Shown one piece after another: positions 1-5,489 of a stretch of DNA of 5,489 nt. The notes under the pieces were generated by a model that was not told where the DNA came from, ran no database searches, and saw nothing but the letters and a program-made list of their open reading frames with translations. The DNA lies in the NCBI GenBank assembly GCA_938049325.1, contig CALICC010000330.1, forward strand, positions 1 to 5,489, given 5' to 3'. How positions within the stretch are numbered: position 1 is the stretch's first letter; the number at the start of each line of letters is the position of its first letter. Position numbers and translations under genes: made by a program. The stretch comes from an uncultured Ilumatobacter sp. (GTDB lineage Bacteria; Actinomycetota; Acidimicrobiia; Acidimicrobiales; Ilumatobacteraceae).

Positions 1-10
1 CGAGTCTCAT
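1..10 (-). CDS. Possible start of a further co-directional gene, cut by the left edge
   Basis: Fourteen bases after the stop codon of the glutamine-synthetase-like gene there is an ATG on the minus strand (10-8), followed by AGA CTC, giving Met-Arg-Leu before the window ends. It is preceded by GGGAG (23-19) with 8 nt between this and the ATG, the best ribosome-binding site in the window. The tight spacing and shared strand suggest a gene translated from the same message. In many bacteria PuuA/GlnA4-like ligases are followed by a gamma-glutamyl hydrolase, an oxidoreductase or an aldehyde dehydrogenase of an amine-degradation pathway. Three codons cannot show which of these, if any, is here. 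The start is an inference from spacing and the Shine-Dalgarno sequence only. Confidence 0.4.
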
Positions 11-18
11 CGTTCGTG

Positions 19-23
19 CTCCC
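19..23 (-). promoter_or_regulatory. Shine-Dalgarno sequence GGGAG before the ATG at 10-8
   Basis: The minus strand reads GGGAG, then 8 nt, then ATG. It lies in the 14-bp gap after the ligase stop codon. No other gene start in the window has a comparable purine-rich site, so this one is what supports calling a downstream start here. Confidence 0.45.
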
Positions 24-24
24 G

Positions 25-1371
25 TCAGATGCGTTCGAAGTACCGCTGGCGTTCCCAGTCGGTCACGGCGGCATCGAACGCAGCGACCTCGGTGTCGAAG
101 AAGTGTGCATAGTGGTCGACCACCGTGTCGCCGAGCAAACGTCGGGTGACCGCGCTGGCGGCGAATCGCTCGTTGGCGGCGCTCAAGGTGCGTGGCACGC
201 GCTCGAGAGAGCCTGCGCTGTAGGCATCACCGGCGAACTTCGTGGGCGGTTCGAGCTGGCGTTCGATTCCGTCGAGGCCGCTCGCTATGGCAGCGGTGTA
301 CGCGAGATACGGATTGCAGTCGGCACCCGGTATGCGACATTCGATTCGCAGACTCGGCCCGGAGCCCACGACTCGGAACCCGGCGGTGCGGTTGTCGTCG
401 GACCAGGCAATGCGAGTCGGCGCCCACGAGCCGTCCTGGAATCGTTTGTACGAGTTGACCGTCGGCGCGTAGAAGACCATGAAGTCCTGAACGTGCGCCA
501 TCCACCCGGCGAGGAACCATCGAAAGACGTCGCTGCGTTCGTCGCCGGCGACGAACACGTTGTTCGTCGCCGCGCTGTCCCAGAGGCTCAGGTGGATGTG
601 ACAGCTGTTTCCGGCATCGTCGCCGTGCGGCTTCGCCATGAACGTGACGCTGACGTCGAGCGAGTCCGCCAGTTCCTTCATCCCGTGCTTCATCAGCGCG
701 TGCCGATCGGCCATGTCGATCGCCGAGGCATAGCGGACGTTCAGTTCGTGCTGACCGACACCGGTCTCACCCTTCGAGTTCTCGACGGGGATCTCGCTGC
801 GGCGCAAGGCTCGACGCGCCGCTCCGACGTACGGCTCGATCCGACCGCCCTGCAAGAGGTGGTAGTCCTCGCTGTACCAGCCTGCACGTTGCAAGCCGGC
901 GTGACCCACTTCGTGGGCTGCCCGGTAGCTGTCGTCGTAGAGGTAGAACTCGAGTTCAGACGCAGCGAAGGCCTGATGCCCGGTTGCCGCCAGGCGATCG
1001 AGCTGATGACGCAACATCGATCGAGGTGACACCGGCACCGCGACGTCGCCGGCGTCGTACAGATCGCACAGCACGATCGCCGTGCGTTCCGCCCATGCAG
1101 CCAGGCGAAGCGTCGACATGTCCGGAACGAGGTGAAAATCTCCGTACCCGCGTTCCCAGTTCGCGTACTCGTACCCGTCGATCACCTCCATCTCCATGTC
1201 GACGGTCAGGAGGTAGTTGCACGCGTGCGTCCCGTGGCCAACCGCGTCGGCGAGGAAGAACTCCGCGTCGAAACGCTTTCCCATCAACCGACCCAGATGA
1301 TCTGCGAACGCGACGACGACGGTGTCGATCTCGTCTCGCTCGACACCTGTGCGCAACTCGTCGAGATTCAT
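25..1371 (-). CDS. Glutamine synthetase superfamily ligase, PuuA/GlnA4-like (probable gamma-glutamyl-amine synthetase)
   Basis: A 448-residue, apparently complete member of the glutamine synthetase fold, which ligates an amine to the gamma-carboxyl of glutamate using ATP. Residues ~1-105 are the beta-grasp domain and ~110-448 the catalytic domain. Expected catalytic and metal residues are visible: E139 and E141 in SELEF, E202 and E209 in KGETGVGQHELN, H258 and H260 in CHIHLSL, R310 in VNSYKR, and E344 and R346 in RIECR. Two features differ from ammonia-using GlnA. The FDGSS segment that supplies the ammonium-site aspartate is not seen; that region reads roughly GTHACNYLLTVD (47-58). The NLYDLP adenylylation-tyrosine motif near the C-terminus is also absent. 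The WAPTRIAW block (316-323) followed by DDNRT resembles gamma-glutamylputrescine, -polyamine and -ethanolamine synthetases. Family membership is very secure; the substrate is not. The ATG at 1371 is chosen because the protein begins at the usual place for the family and a -10-like box lies 6 nt upstream. It follows trpC by 26 bp. Confidence 0.93.
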   Translation of the reverse strand: MNLDELRTGVERDEIDTVVVAFADHLGRLMGKRFDAEFFLADAVGHGTHACNYLLTVDMEMEVIDGYEYANWERGYGDFHLVPDMSTLRLAAWAERTAIVLCDLYDAGDVAVPVSPRSMLRHQLDRLAATGHQAFAASELEFYLYDDSYRAAHEVGHAGLQRAGWYSEDYHLLQGGRIEPYVGAARRALRRSEIPVENSKGETGVGQHELNVRYASAIDMADRHALMKHGMKELADSLDVSVTFMAKPHGDDAGNSCHIHLSLWDSAATNNVFVAGDERSDVFRWFLAGWMAHVQDFMVFYAPTVNSYKRFQDGSWAPTRIAWSDDNRTAGFRVVGSGPSLRIECRIPGADCNPYLAYTAAIASGLDGIERQLEPPTKFAGDAYSAGSLERVPRTLSAANERFAASAVTRRLLGDTVVDHYAHFFDTEVAAFDAAVTDWERQRYFERI

Positions 1372-1377
1372 CGCCCG

Positions 1378-1383
1378 ATCGTA
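1378..1383 (-). promoter_or_regulatory. Candidate -10 box (TACGAT) for a leaderless transcript of the ligase gene
   Basis: The minus strand reads TACGAT, six bases (CGGGCG), then ATG. A TANNNT hexamer ending 6-7 nt before the start codon is the known arrangement of leaderless actinobacterial promoters, where transcription begins at the A of ATG. The 26-bp gap contains no Shine-Dalgarno sequence, which fits. I see no good -35 hexamer 17-18 nt further upstream, though this element is often weak in actinobacteria. If real, the ligase can be transcribed independently of trpC. Confidence 0.5.
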
Positions 1384-1397
1384 GGCGAGACGCTCGC

Positions 1398-2192
1398 TCA
1401 GCCAGATCCGGCGATGAGCTCGGCGACGGCCCCTGCCGGGTCGCCGCTCGTCACCAACGTTTCGCCCACGAGCACGGCGTCGTAGCCAGCCGATTCGAGC
1501 GAACGAGCATCGGCTGCACCGCGCACGCCCGACTCGGCGACCTTCACCGCGTGTTCGGGAATCACTCCCGCCATGCGGACCGCTCGCTCATGATCGACTT
1601 GGAACGTGACGAGGTCGCGTTGATTGACGCCGATCAGCGTCGCCTCGGCGTCCAACGCGTGCTCCAGCTCTCGTTCGTCGTGAATCTCCACGAGCACATC
1701 GAGACCGATGTCGACGGCGAGCGCATGAAAGTCCGACAGCTCGGATCGATCGAGCGCCGCGGCGATCAACAACACGCAGTCGGCCCCCATCAGCCGAGTG
1801 TCGACGACGTCACGAGCGCTGACGGTGAAGTCCTTGCGGATCACCGGCAGCGCACACGCAGCGCGCGCCGTTTGTAGATCCGCGACCGAGCCACCGAAGT
1901 GGTCGACGTCGGTCAGCACCGACAGGCATGACGCGCCGCCTGACTCGTAGGTCTGTGCGAGCTCGGCCGGATCGAGGTTCGCGTTGAGCGCACCTTTCGA
2001 TGGCGACCGACGCTTGATCTCCGAGATCACTGCCAGGTCCTGAGCTGCGGCAAGCGACGCTCGGAACCCGCGGGTCGGTGCCATCTCGCTCGCCCGGGCG
2101 ATCAACTCGTCGATCGGGCGTTCGTCGAGCGCCGCGCGCGCTCGATGATGCGCAAGGATCGCGTCGAGATAGGTGGCAGCTGAGTCTGACAT
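1398..2192 (-). CDS. trpC: Indole-3-glycerol-phosphate synthase
   Basis: A 264-residue single-domain (beta/alpha)8 barrel, the normal length for monofunctional TrpC. It closes the ring of 1-(o-carboxyphenylamino)-1-deoxyribulose 5-phosphate, releasing CO2 and water, to give indole-3-glycerol phosphate for tryptophan synthesis in the cytoplasm. The active-site set is complete: E58 and K60 in ISEIKRRSPSKG (56-67), K120 in IRKDF, E169 in LVEIH, N190 in GVNQRDL, and E220-S221 in VAESGV. The phosphate-binding end GYDAVLVGETLV (236-247) is also present. Many homologues have NNRDL or NARDL where this one has NQRDL; the catalytic Asn is kept. The ATG at 2192 is favoured because there is no upstream in-frame ATG before the preceding gene and the protein then begins at the usual place. 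It follows the ABM-fold gene by 19 bp without a clear ribosome-binding site, so it is likely cotranscribed and perhaps translationally coupled. No other trp gene and no leader peptide are in the window. Confidence 0.97.
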   Translation of the reverse strand: MSDSAATYLDAILAHHRARAALDERPIDELIARASEMAPTRGFRASLAAAQDLAVISEIKRRSPSKGALNANLDPAELAQTYESGGASCLSVLTDVDHFGGSVADLQTARAACALPVIRKDFTVSARDVVDTRLMGADCVLLIAAALDRSELSDFHALAVDIGLDVLVEIHDERELEHALDAEATLIGVNQRDLVTFQVDHERAVRMAGVIPEHAVKVAESGVRGAADARSLESAGYDAVLVGETLVTSGDPAGAVAELIAGSG

Positions 2193-2211
2193 CGGCCGCC
2201 CAGTGTGCCGG

Positions 2212-2520
2212 TTAGAGACCCTTGCCGCGCACAGGGTTCAGCACGGTGATCTCCGGGCGGGCTCCGGCGAGATCCCGCAACGCCATGCCCATTTCCTTCA
2301 TTGTCTCACTCGTGCTGTGCGCGGCGAGCGCGTCGTTGTTGGCGTACTCCTCGTACATCCAGATCACGTTCGCGTCGGCGGTGTCCTCGTTGAGGATGTA
2401 CGTCAAGGTGTCGGGCTCATTGGCCTCCACGTGATCCATCATCGGACCCATGGCAGCAACGAGTTCGTCGCGCTTCCCTTCGACGGCAGTGATTTTGGCG
2501 ATGACAACGACCTTGCTCAT
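2212..2520 (-). CDS. Antibiotic biosynthesis monooxygenase (ABM) fold protein
   Basis: A 102-residue protein matching the whole length of the ABM dimeric alpha/beta-barrel family. It opens with a beta strand (VVVIAKITAVEG, 4-15), then a helix ending in the E-P-D-T-L-T-Y turn (35-41). A second strand and the family's signature stretch WMYEEYANNDALAAH (54-68) follow; in relatives a W/Y-x-E, an acidic turn, A-L and H lie in this order. The C-terminal helix and strand (71-95) close the fold. Members range from quinol oxygenases and heme-degrading enzymes to YgiN/LsrG-like proteins and proteins of no known activity. The fold alone does not give a substrate. The protein is cytoplasmic, with no signal peptide or membrane segment. 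It lies 43 bp after the glycyl-tRNA synthetase gene and 19 bp before trpC, and neither neighbour explains it. Confidence 0.85.
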   Translation of the reverse strand: MSKVVVIAKITAVEGKRDELVAAMGPMMDHVEANEPDTLTYILNEDTADANVIWMYEEYANNDALAAHSTSETMKEMGMALRDLAGARPEITVLNPVRGKGL

Positions 2521-2527
2521 GAGCCGA

Positions 2528-2533
2528 ACCGTA
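2528..2533 (-). promoter_or_regulatory. Candidate -10 box (TACGGT) for a leaderless transcript of the ABM-fold gene
   Basis: The minus strand reads TACGGT, seven bases (TCGGCTC), then the ATG at 2520, again close to the leaderless spacing. No Shine-Dalgarno sequence is present and no convincing -35 is seen. The box overlaps one copy of a short imperfect direct repeat (plus strand CGAACCGTAC at 2525-2534 and CCAACCGTGC at 2543-2552, 8 of 10 identical, 18 bp apart). The 18-bp offset is less than two helical turns and the repeat is short, so a regulator site is only a weak possibility. Confidence 0.4.
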
Positions 2534-2563
2534 CTCGCCGCACCAACCGTGCACCCAGCCGCG

Positions 2564-3874
2564 TCAGAAGCCGAGGCGACCGGAAACGGTGGAAAGGAGT
2601 TCGTCGATCGGCACGCGCACTTGCTCGGTCGTGTCGCGATCGCGCACGGTGACGGCGTTGTCGTCGAGCGAATCGAAGTCGACGGTGACCGCCAACGGCG
2701 TGCCGATCTCGTCTTGGCGGCGGTAGCGCTTGCCGATGTTCTGCGTTTCGTCGTAGTCGACGAGGTATCGATCCGCGAGCAGCTTGCGCACCTCGTGTGC
2801 GAGCGGGGTCAGTGTGTCCTTCTTACTCAGCGGCAGCACGGCAACCTTGTAGGGCGCGAGACGCGGGTGCAGGCGCAGCACGGTGCGGCTTTCCCCGTTG
2901 ACCTCGTCCTCGTCGTACGCAGCAAGGAGGAACGCTGCCATCGTGCGCGTGGCACCGGCGGCAGGTTCGATCACGTAGGGGACGTACCGCTCGTTGGTCT
3001 GCGGGTCGAAGTAGTCGAGCCGCTCCCCCGACACCGCAGCGTGCGCCTTGAGGTCGTAGTCGGTTCGCTGCGCGATGCCTTCGAGCTCGTCGAAACCCCA
3101 TGGGAACTTGAACTCGACGTCAGACGTCCCCGTCGAATAGTGCGACAGCTCGTCGGCATCATGCGGGCGCAGTATCAACATGTCGGCCGGAATGCCGTGC
3201 TCGATGTACCAATTCAACCGCTCGTTGCACCAGTACTCGTACCACTGCTCACTCTCGGCAGGCGGCACGAAGAACTCCATCTCCATCTGCTCGAACTCGC
3301 GAGTTCGGAAGATCCAGTTCTGCGGCGTGATCTCGTTGCGGAACGATTTGCCGACCTGAGCAATGCCAAACGGCGGCTTCTTGCGGCTGGTCTGGAGCAC
3401 GTTGGCGAAGTTGGTGAACATGCCCTGTGCGGTCTCCGGTCGGAGGTACGCGTCCGCGCCGGCGCCCTCGACCGGTCCGGCTTGCGTCTTGAACATCAGG
3501 TTGAACTCACGAGCCTCGGTGAAGCTGTTCTTTTCGCCGCACTCGGGGCAAGTGTCGGGATCCTCGAGCTTGTCGAGGCGATGCCGGGTCTTGCAGTTGG
3601 TGCAGTCGACGAGCGGATCGGAGAAGTTGCCAAGGTGCCCCGACGCTTCCCACACCTGCGGCGGACCGAGGATCGCCGCATCGATCAAGACGACGTCGTC
3701 ACGCTGTTGCACCATCGACCGCACCCACGCTTCTTTCACATTGCGCAGGAGCAGCGAACCGAGTGGCCCGTAGTCGTAGGTCGACCGGAATCCGCCGTAG
3801 ATCTCGGCGGATTGATACACGAATCCCCGGCGCTTGCAGAGGGAGACGATCTGGTCGAGGTCGGTTGCGGCCAT
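2564..3874 (-). CDS. glyQS: Glycyl-tRNA synthetase, alpha2 single-chain type
   Basis: A 436-residue class II synthetase that charges tRNA-Gly with glycine using ATP. The catalytic core carries the family signatures YDYGPLG (33-39), GHLGNFSDPL (79-88), RPETAQGMF (145-153), motif 2 FRNE (178-181) followed by TREFEQMEMEFF (191-202), and motif 3 GATRTMAAFLLAAY (307-320). A zinc-binding insertion has C91-x2-C94 and C109-x2-C112. From ~340 to the end is the anticodon-binding domain (APYKVAVLPLS, then DDNAVTVRDRDTTEQ). This is the homodimeric form used by actinobacteria, archaea and eukaryotes, not the alpha2beta2 GlyQ/GlyS enzyme. The length is slightly short of the 450-460 usual for bacterial relatives but no motif is missing. 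The ATG at 3874 gives the expected N-terminus (DLDQIVSLCKRRGF). The 53-bp upstream gap is too short for a glycine T-box. Some annotations call this gene glyS. Confidence 0.97.
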   Translation of the reverse strand: MAATDLDQIVSLCKRRGFVYQSAEIYGGFRSTYDYGPLGSLLLRNVKEAWVRSMVQQRDDVVLIDAAILGPPQVWEASGHLGNFSDPLVDCTNCKTRHRLDKLEDPDTCPECGEKNSFTEAREFNLMFKTQAGPVEGAGADAYLRPETAQGMFTNFANVLQTSRKKPPFGIAQVGKSFRNEITPQNWIFRTREFEQMEMEFFVPPAESEQWYEYWCNERLNWYIEHGIPADMLILRPHDADELSHYSTGTSDVEFKFPWGFDELEGIAQRTDYDLKAHAAVSGERLDYFDPQTNERYVPYVIEPAAGATRTMAAFLLAAYDEDEVNGESRTVLRLHPRLAPYKVAVLPLSKKDTLTPLAHEVRKLLADRYLVDYDETQNIGKRYRRQDEIGTPLAVTVDFDSLDDNAVTVRDRDTTEQVRVPIDELLSTVSGRLGF

Positions 3875-3875
3875 A

Positions 3876-3918
3876 GAGCGTGACAGGTTACGGGCGCCTC
3901 GCCCGCCCCGTCACGCTC
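3876..3918. repeat. Two-part inverted repeat (potential hairpin) between the vWA gene and the synthetase gene
   Basis: A perfect 9-bp inverted repeat, GAGCGTGAC (3876-3884) and GTCACGCTC (3910-3918), encloses a second perfect 6-bp inverted repeat, CGGGCG (3891-3896) and CGCCCG (3900-3905), with a 3-base loop. The parts are separated by a 6 x 4 base internal loop. It fills most of the 53-bp gap, starting 9 bases after the vWA stop codon and ending one base before the synthetase ATG. In the vWA message it could act as a terminator or 3'-end stabiliser, but no run of U follows, so it is not a classic intrinsic terminator. As DNA it could also be an operator, since it overlaps the candidate promoter. 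The symmetry is seen directly; the role is inferred. Confidence 0.6.
3885..3914 (-). promoter_or_regulatory. glyQS: Candidate promoter of the glycyl-tRNA synthetase gene
   Basis: The minus strand has GTGACG (3914-3909; 4 of 6 matches to TTGACA), an 18-nt spacer, and TAACCT (3890-3885; matches TANNNT). Ten bases separate the -10 box from the ATG, so a start point 6-7 nt downstream of the box would leave a leader of only about 3-4 nt. There is no Shine-Dalgarno sequence, which agrees with a very short leader. The -10 box lies in the internal loop of the inverted repeat and the -35 half overlaps its outer arm. Confidence 0.4.
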
Positions 3919-3927
3919 GTTTCGACC

Positions 3928-5489
3928 TCAGGTGAGTTCGGCTGCTCGCTCGATCAGGTCCGCAAGCTCGTCAACCTCGGTGGTTCCGATGTCGTCGGCG
4001 AGCCGCTGCGCCTCACGTGCGAGGTTCTCGACGTCGACGTCGTCGGCGTAGGGATTGTCGCGGAGCTTCTCGGCGAAGGTGACGACCACCGTGGCGAGCT
4101 GGAAATCGTCAGCGGTGTCGGTCCACCGCTCCTCGATATCACGGAGATCGATGTCCTCGTCGATCTCCTCGACCTCGCCGGAGTCGGGATCTTCCCAGCG
4201 CAGCGACACGACACCCAGTTCCTCGCGGTCGTCGAGCGAGATGCCCGTCTCGAGTTCGATCTCGTAGATCGCCGTCACTTGGTGGCCGGCACCCAGCTCT
4301 CCGGCATCGACCTCGTCGTTGCGGAAGTCGCTATCGCGGACGCCCCGGTTCTCGAAACCGATCAACCGGTACGACTTCACCACCGACTCGTCGAAGTTCA
4401 CCTGGATCTTGGCGTCCTTCGCGATCGTCAGCAGCGTCGACGTCAGCTCGTCTTCGAAGAGCCGTTCGGCTTCGTCAACAGTGTCGACGTAGGCGTAAAA
4501 GCCGTCACCGTTGTCGGCCAGTTGCTCCATCGTCACGTCGTTGAAGCCGTCCATTCCGAAACCGACGGTGACGAGATCGATGCCGTTGTCCGCATCTTCA
4601 CGAATCATCGACGCCAGTCGATCCGGGTCGGTGATCCCCGCGTTGGCGACGCCATCGGAGGCGATGATCACGCGGTTGATGCCGTCCTCGTTGAACGAGT
4701 CCCGCGCCAGGCCGTAACCCTCGAGCAGTCCCGACTCGAGGTTCGTCGACCCGCCGGGACCGAGGTCGTCGATGGCGTCGAGGATGCGGTCCCGATCACT
4801 CACTCGGGTCGGCTCGAGCACGATGCCGGACGAGTCGCTGTACGTCACGATTGCGACCGTGTCGTCGTCATTCAGTTCCTCGACCAAGATCGTCAGCGAT
4901 TCCTTCACGAGCCCGAGGCGATCTTCGCGGTTCATGGAACCCGAGGTGTCGATCACGAAGGTCAGCGATGCCGGGCCGCGCTCGTCTTCGCTCACGATCT
5001 CGCCCTGCACGCCCACTCGAACGAGCACATTGTCCTCGTTGAAAGGCGACGGTCCCCCGTCCACGGTGATGTCGAGACCGTTTCGAGGCGCTCGGTAGTC
5101 GTAGTCGAAGGCGTTGACGTACTCCTCCGGTCGCACCGACTCGGTGGGCGGGAGTCGATCATCGTCGAGGTACCCGCGGCCGACCGTGAACGATCCGGTG
5201 TCGACATCCAAGGCGAAGGTCGACAGCGGGTCGTCGGAGGTCTCGATGAAGTCGCGGTATCCGTAGTCCTCGAATCGGTTGTCGACGACCGGTTCGTCCG
5301 CTTCGGCATCGTCGACGGGCGGCTCTTCTTCGAACAGCCCACCGGTGTCGCCTCCGGTCTCCTCCTGAGGCTCGGACGCTTCGTCACTGCTGTCGAAGTC
5401 AGCCTCTTGGTCATGCGACGATGCGGGTGTGCCGGAGTCGAGTTCGCTCGTCGCTCCGTCCGTTTCGTCGCTCTCCTCCCCCATGGCAT
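3928..5489 (-). CDS. YfbK-type von Willebrand factor A domain protein, 5' end outside the window
   Basis: Numbering from the ATG at 5484, 518 residues are visible. Residues 1-67 are a Ser/Asp/Glu/Gly-rich acidic linker with no fold. Residues ~68-165 match the N-terminal domain found before such vWA domains (NRFEDYGYRDF, DDPLSTFALDVDTGSFTVGRGYL, then VRPEEYVNAFDYDY). Residues ~173-350 are the vWA domain with a complete metal-ion-dependent adhesion site: DTSGS (179-183), T247 in GGSTN, and D277 in IASDGVANAG. Residues ~355-515 match the DUF3520 C-terminal domain (KIQVNFDESVV, YRLIGFENRGVRDSDF, DAGELGAGHQVTAIYEIE). Relatives such as E. coli YfbK are usually lipoproteins. The reading frame continues upstream of 5484 (GCC, then the window edge), and the protein as seen lacks any signal peptide. 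I therefore infer that this ATG is internal and the lipobox lies beyond the edge. The likely role is metal-dependent ligand binding at the cell surface; the partner is unknown. The gene ends 53 bp before the synthetase gene. Confidence 0.9.
   Translation of the reverse strand, partial: AMGEESDETDGATSELDSGTPASSHDQEADFDSSDEASEPQEETGGDTGGLFEEEPPVDDAEADEPVVDNRFEDYGYRDFIETSDDPLSTFALDVDTGSFTVGRGYLDDDRLPPTESVRPEEYVNAFDYDYRAPRNGLDITVDGGPSPFNEDNVLVRVGVQGEIVSEDERGPASLTFVIDTSGSMNREDRLGLVKESLTILVEELNDDDTVAIVTYSDSSGIVLEPTRVSDRDRILDAIDDLGPGGSTNLESGLLEGYGLARDSFNEDGINRVIIASDGVANAGITDPDRLASMIREDADNGIDLVTVGFGMDGFNDVTMEQLADNGDGFYAYVDTVDEAERLFEDELTSTLLTIAKDAKIQVNFDESVVKSYRLIGFENRGVRDSDFRNDEVDAGELGAGHQVTAIYEIELETGISLDDREELGVVSLRWEDPDSGEVEEIDEDIDLRDIEERWTDTADDFQLATVVVTFAEKLRDNPYADDVDVENLAREAQRLADDIGTTEVDELADLIERAAELT

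Noticed and set aside
16..1877. Long plus-strand open frames (337 and 297 codons) opposite the ligase and trpC
   Set aside because: They have no recognisable family, are Arg-rich and low in complexity in places, and overlap two fully supported minus-strand genes with intact catalytic motifs.
2193..2211. Tryptophan attenuator or leader peptide before trpC
   Set aside because: Only 19 bases separate trpC from the preceding stop codon, with no Trp-codon run and no alternative hairpins.
2450..3883. A 477-codon open frame on the plus strand opposite the glycyl-tRNA synthetase, longer than the synthetase itself
   Set aside because: The minus-strand product is an unmistakable complete synthetase. 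The antisense frame has no recognisable domain and is the usual by-product of high-GC codon use, where stops are rare opposite a real gene.
3875..3927. A glycine T-box or other riboswitch before the synthetase gene
   Set aside because: The gap is 53 bp, much shorter than a T-box leader, and the T-box consensus is not present; the structure seen is a simple nested inverted repeat.
5482..5484. ATG at 5484 as the real start of the vWA protein
   Set aside because: The frame is open to the edge, no signal peptide follows, and relatives are lipoproteins; too little upstream sequence is visible to find a ribosome-binding site. The gene is better treated as 5'-partial.
1..5489. Mobile element, CRISPR array, tRNA, toxin-antitoxin or defence island
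   Set aside because: No transposase or integrase, regular repeats, tRNA-like fold or small toxin pairs were seen on either strand; all the DNA is accounted for by co-directional housekeeping-type genes with short gaps.

Overview
The window is ordinary high-GC chromosomal DNA from a bacterium. All supportable genes lie on the minus strand and read from the right edge towards the left. Composition, gaps of only tens of bases, near-absence of Shine-Dalgarno sequences and TANNNT boxes directly in front of several start codons point to an actinobacterium. The indole-3-glycerol-phosphate synthase carries a GVNQRDL motif and the glycyl-tRNA synthetase is the single-chain alpha2 type. Together these make the class Acidimicrobiia (for example Ilumatobacter relatives) my best guess. 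That assignment is an inference from remembered sequence character, not from a search.

In transcription order the layout is as follows. (1) 5489-3928 is a YfbK-type von Willebrand factor A protein, probably a surface lipoprotein, whose N-terminus lies beyond the right edge. (2) 3874-2564 is glycyl-tRNA synthetase. (3) 2520-2212 is a small antibiotic-biosynthesis-monooxygenase-fold protein. (4) 2192-1398 is trpC. (5) 1371-25 is a glutamine-synthetase-superfamily ligase of the PuuA/GlnA4-like kind rather than a classical GlnA. (6) A start codon at 10-8, preceded by the only convincing Shine-Dalgarno sequence in the window, suggests another gene running off the left edge.

The gaps between genes are 53, 43, 19, 26 and 14 bp, so no stretch over 300 bases lacks a gene. 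The only notable non-coding structure is a two-part inverted repeat in the 53-bp gap between the vWA gene and the glycyl-tRNA synthetase gene. Boxes of the form TANNNT lie 6, 7 and 10 nt before the start codons of the ligase, the ABM-fold gene and the synthetase. These suggest leaderless or nearly leaderless transcripts, so the row of genes may be several overlapping transcription units rather than one operon.

The genes do not form an obvious pathway: translation, tryptophan synthesis, gamma-glutamyl ligation and a surface protein sit together. I see no mobile element, CRISPR array, tRNA or rRNA, and no clear sign of an undescribed system. The items most worth checking are the ligase's substrate, the leaderless-promoter pattern, and the hairpin/promoter overlap upstream of the synthetase.
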